Shown piece by piece: positions 61,694 through 64,000 of a stretch of DNA of 64,000 nucleotides (position 1 is the stretch's first letter; every line of letters begins with the position of its first letter). The position numbers and the translations under genes were made by a program. This stretch comes from Adlercreutzia wanghongyangiae (GTDB taxonomy: Bacteria > Actinomycetota > Coriobacteriia > Coriobacteriales > Eggerthellaceae), in the NCBI RefSeq assembly GCF_035989245.1, contig NZ_JAYMFF010000011.1, positions 62,001 to 126,000 of the forward strand, given 5' to 3'. The notes under the pieces are model-generated. The model was not told where the DNA came from and did not search any database. It worked only from the letters and a program-made list of their open reading frames with translations.

Positions 61694-61776
61694 TTTCTTC
61701 GTCTCAAACAGCAGGGGCCTATAGTACACCAGAAAAACCGCTGCCGATGCGTCATCTTCCCCGCGCGGAGCTTACT

Positions 61777-61782
61777 TATAAT
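61777..61782 (+). promoter_or_regulatory. -10 box of the helicase gene
   Basis: TATAAT on the plus strand lies about 75 bases upstream of the ATG. No strong -35 is seen. The divergent nhaC box TACTAT lies on the other strand nearby. Confidence 0.5.
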
Positions 61783-61857
61783 GGATGGTGAACGATAGCC
61801 GCGCCCGATGGCCCATCCTCCGGGCGCGCCGCCCCTCCCACTCGCAAAGGAACCTCC

Positions 61858-64000
61858 ATGAGCGACCAGCACGGCACCGACGAAAACCCCGCCACCGCCC
61901 CTATCGAAGAAGGCACCTACGAGACCCCCGACGACATCGCCGCCGAGGCCGCGCGCGATGCGGGCGGCGCACCTGCCACGCCGGTCGACCCCTTCGAGCC
62001 CGGTTCGCTCGGGTGGCTGCTCCCCTGGGCGGAAACCGGCGAGGGCGATGTGCTCACCCCCGATGCGGCCCTTGAGGTGTTTCTGGAATGGGTGGAATCC
62101 CGCGGCATGGAGCTGTGGCCCCACCAGGAGGACGCGCTCATGGACCTGGCTGTGGGCGACTCGGTCATCTTGGGCACGCCGACCGGCTCGGGCAAGTCCA
62201 TGGTGGCGCTGGGACTGTGCTTCATGGCCGTGGCCACGGGACGCACGGCCTACTACACCGCGCCCATCAAGGCGCTCGTGTCCGAGAAGTTCTTCGACAT
62301 GGTAGACGTGCTCGGCCGAGAGAACGTGGGCATGATCACCGGCGACAGCACCATCAACACCGAGGCGCCGGTCATCTGCTGCACGGCGGAGATTCTCGCG
62401 AACCAGGCGCTGCGCGAGGGGCCGGCGTCGAAGGTGGGCTGCGTGGTGATGGACGAGTTCCACTTCTACGCCGATCCCGACCGCGGCTGGGCCTGGCAGG
62501 TGCCGCTGCTCACGCTGCCGAACGCGCAGTTTTTGCTGATGAGCGCCACCCTGGGCGACGTGAGCGACATCGCCGCCGCCCTGGAGGAGCGCACCGGACG
62601 TGCCGTGGACCGCATCGTGAACGCCCCGCGCCCCGTGCCGCTTTCCTACGACTACACCTTCGAGACCCTGGAGGCCACGGTAGAGCTGGGCCTGCGGGCC
62701 GGCGAGGCGCCGATGTACATCGTGCACTTCTCCCAGGACGAGGCGCTGAAGAACGCCCGCGCGCTCGCCAGCTACGGCGTGGCTGACAAAGAACAGCGCG
62801 AGGCCGTGAAGCAGGCCATGAAGGGCACGAAGTTCACCACGCCCTTCGGCAAGATCCTCCAGCGGCTTCTGGCCTCGGGCGTGGGCGTGCACCACGCGGG
62901 CATGCTGCCGCGCTACCGCCTGCTCGTGGAGCGCCTGGCCCAGCAAGGGCTGCTTCCCGTCATCTGCGGCACCGACACGCTCGGCGTGGGCATCAACGTG
63001 CCCATCCACACCGTGGTGCTCACCCAGCTCACGAAGTTCGACGGCACCAAGATGCGCCGTCTGCGCTCCCGCGAGTTCCATCAGATCGTGGGCCGGGCCG
63101 GACGCGCCGGCTTCGATACCGAGGGCATGGTGGTGGCGCTCGCCCCCGAGCACGAGATCGAGAACCACAAGGCCTTGGCTAAGGCCGGCGACGACCCAAA
63201 GAAGCAGCGCCGCGTGAAGAAGAAGCAACCGCCCGAGGGCTTCGTCAGTTGGAACAAGCAGACCTTCGAACACCTCATTGAGAAGCCGCCCGAGAAGCTC
63301 ACGCCCCGCATGCGCATCACCCACTCCATGGTGCTGTCGGTGGTGAGCCGCGGGGGCGACGCCTGGGCCAACGTGCATCAGCTCATCGCCGACTCGGCCC
63401 AGAGCCCCGAGGAGAAGATCAAGCTGAACGCGCGAGCCGACGAGATCTTCCACACGCTTTTGGAGGCCGGCGTGGTGGTGCACGGGGAAAACGAGGCGGG
63501 CGAGCCGAGCTACGAACTTACGGTGGAGCTGCCCGAGGATTTCGCCCTGGACCAGCCGCTCTCGCCGTTTTTGCTGGCGGCACTGGATTTGCTGGACCCA
63601 GAGAGCGACACCTACGCGCTGGACGTCATCTCGCTCGTAGAGGCCACCTTGGAGAATCCGGCCAAGGTGCTGCGCGCCCAGGAGCGCAAAGCACGCGATG
63701 CCGCCATGGCCGCCATGAAGGCCGACGGCGTGGAATACGAGGAGCGCATCGAGCGTTTGGCCGAGATCACCTACCCGAAGCCTTTGGAAGAGCTGCTCGC
63801 CCACGCCTTCGAGCTGTACTGCCAGGGCGTGCCGTGGGCGCGCGACTACGAGCTTCTGCCCAAGAGCGTGCTGCGCGACATGGTGGAGACGGCGAGCGAC
63901 TTCAAGACCTACATCGGCCGCTACGGCATCGCGAAGTCGGAGGGCACGCTCTTGCGCTACCTGTCCGACGCCTTCCGCGTGCTCGTGCGCACCCTGCCGC
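61858..64000 (+). CDS. Ski2-like DEAD/DEAH helicase with DUF3516, 3' end outside the window
   Basis: At least 714 codons are in the window. Walker A GTPTGSGKS lies at residue 106, the DExH box DEFH at 199, motif III SATLGD at about 227 and motif VI QIVGRAGRAGF near 408. An acidic leader of about 60 residues precedes the helicase core. The C-terminal part (from about KPPEKLTPRMRITHSMVLSV) matches the DUF3516 region of actinobacterial RNA helicases, probably for RNA processing or decay. The ATG at 61858 follows AAAGGA. Confidence 0.9.
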   Translation, partial: MSDQHGTDENPATAPIEEGTYETPDDIAAEAARDAGGAPATPVDPFEPGSLGWLLPWAETGEGDVLTPDAALEVFLEWVESRGMELWPHQEDALMDLAVGDSVILGTPTGSGKSMVALGLCFMAVATGRTAYYTAPIKALVSEKFFDMVDVLGRENVGMITGDSTINTEAPVICCTAEILANQALREGPASKVGCVVMDEFHFYADPDRGWAWQVPLLTLPNAQFLLMSATLGDVSDIAAALEERTGRAVDRIVNAPRPVPLSYDYTFETLEATVELGLRAGEAPMYIVHFSQDEALKNARALASYGVADKEQREAVKQAMKGTKFTTPFGKILQRLLASGVGVHHAGMLPRYRLLVERLAQQGLLPVICGTDTLGVGINVPIHTVVLTQLTKFDGTKMRRLRSREFHQIVGRAGRAGFDTEGMVVALAPEHEIENHKALAKAGDDPKKQRRVKKKQPPEGFVSWNKQTFEHLIEKPPEKLTPRMRITHSMVLSVVSRGGDAWANVHQLIADSAQSPEEKIKLNARADEIFHTLLEAGVVVHGENEAGEPSYELTVELPEDFALDQPLSPFLLAALDLLDPESDTYALDVISLVEATLENPAKVLRAQERKARDAAMAAMKADGVEYEERIERLAEITYPKPLEELLAHAFELYCQGVPWARDYELLPKSVLRDMVETASDFKTYIGRYGIAKSEGTLLRYLSDAFRVLVRTLP

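Overview
The window is high-GC bacterial chromosome, and its gene content points to a gut actinobacterium of the family Eggerthellaceae (Coriobacteriia). It carries six Tat-exported flavoproteins of the fumarate-reductase type, four LuxR-type regulators with multi-pass membrane sensor halves, an oleate hydratase, and a Ski2-like DUF3516 helicase at the right end. The family call is inference from gene content; no 16S or marker search was possible.

Layout. At 1-3573 lies most of a very large secreted surface protein on the minus strand. Its better-supplied upstream start is thrown out of frame by a run of ten G. At 3935-16959 there are mostly housekeeping genes: nhaA, hpf-acpP, folC, a CorA-type transporter, a family-4 uracil-DNA glycosylase, alr, mogA/moaB-moeA, a TIGR00300-type enzyme, and the first LuxR regulator. 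At 17171-25338 are flavoprotein 1, eno, oleate hydratase, a DMT permease, an orphan EcfT and a small acidic protein. At 25771-29307 is the tail of the ribosomal protein operon (infA-rpmJ-rpsM-rpsK-rpsD-rpoA-rplQ, minus strand). At 29590-47971 is a respiratory accessory region: LuxR 2, flavoproteins 2 and 3, mazEF, a glutamate-cysteine ligase, tRNA-Lys and tRNA-Gln, LuxR 3, flavoprotein 4, a LysR regulator, flavoprotein 5, LuxR 4, and a tetraheme cytochrome c lipoprotein next to flavoprotein 6. At 48148-64000 are transport and metabolism genes: MFS plus UspA, an HD protein, an APC permease, acetamidase/formamidase, a 10-TM metal exporter, an OxlT-like MFS with a CaiB-like CoA-transferase, a gamma-glutamyl hydrolase, SfsA, NhaC and the helicase (cut by the window end).

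How it works together. Five of the six flavoproteins carry a Tat motif followed by a lipobox, and the sixth is Tat-exported beside a tetraheme lipoprotein. This suggests a panel of extracytoplasmic reductases for small organic electron acceptors. Each is paired with a membrane-spanning LuxR protein or a LysR protein that could sense the acceptor. The C-terminal active-site segments differ strongly between copies, so the substrates probably differ.

The intergenic regions are unusually rich in inverted-repeat elements that code for nothing obvious: 9521-9642, a 209-bp family with copies at 13945-14152 and 19102-19310, a five-unit cluster at 23003-23178, and 25505-25640. Several promoters place the -10 box so close to the ATG that leaderless transcripts are likely.
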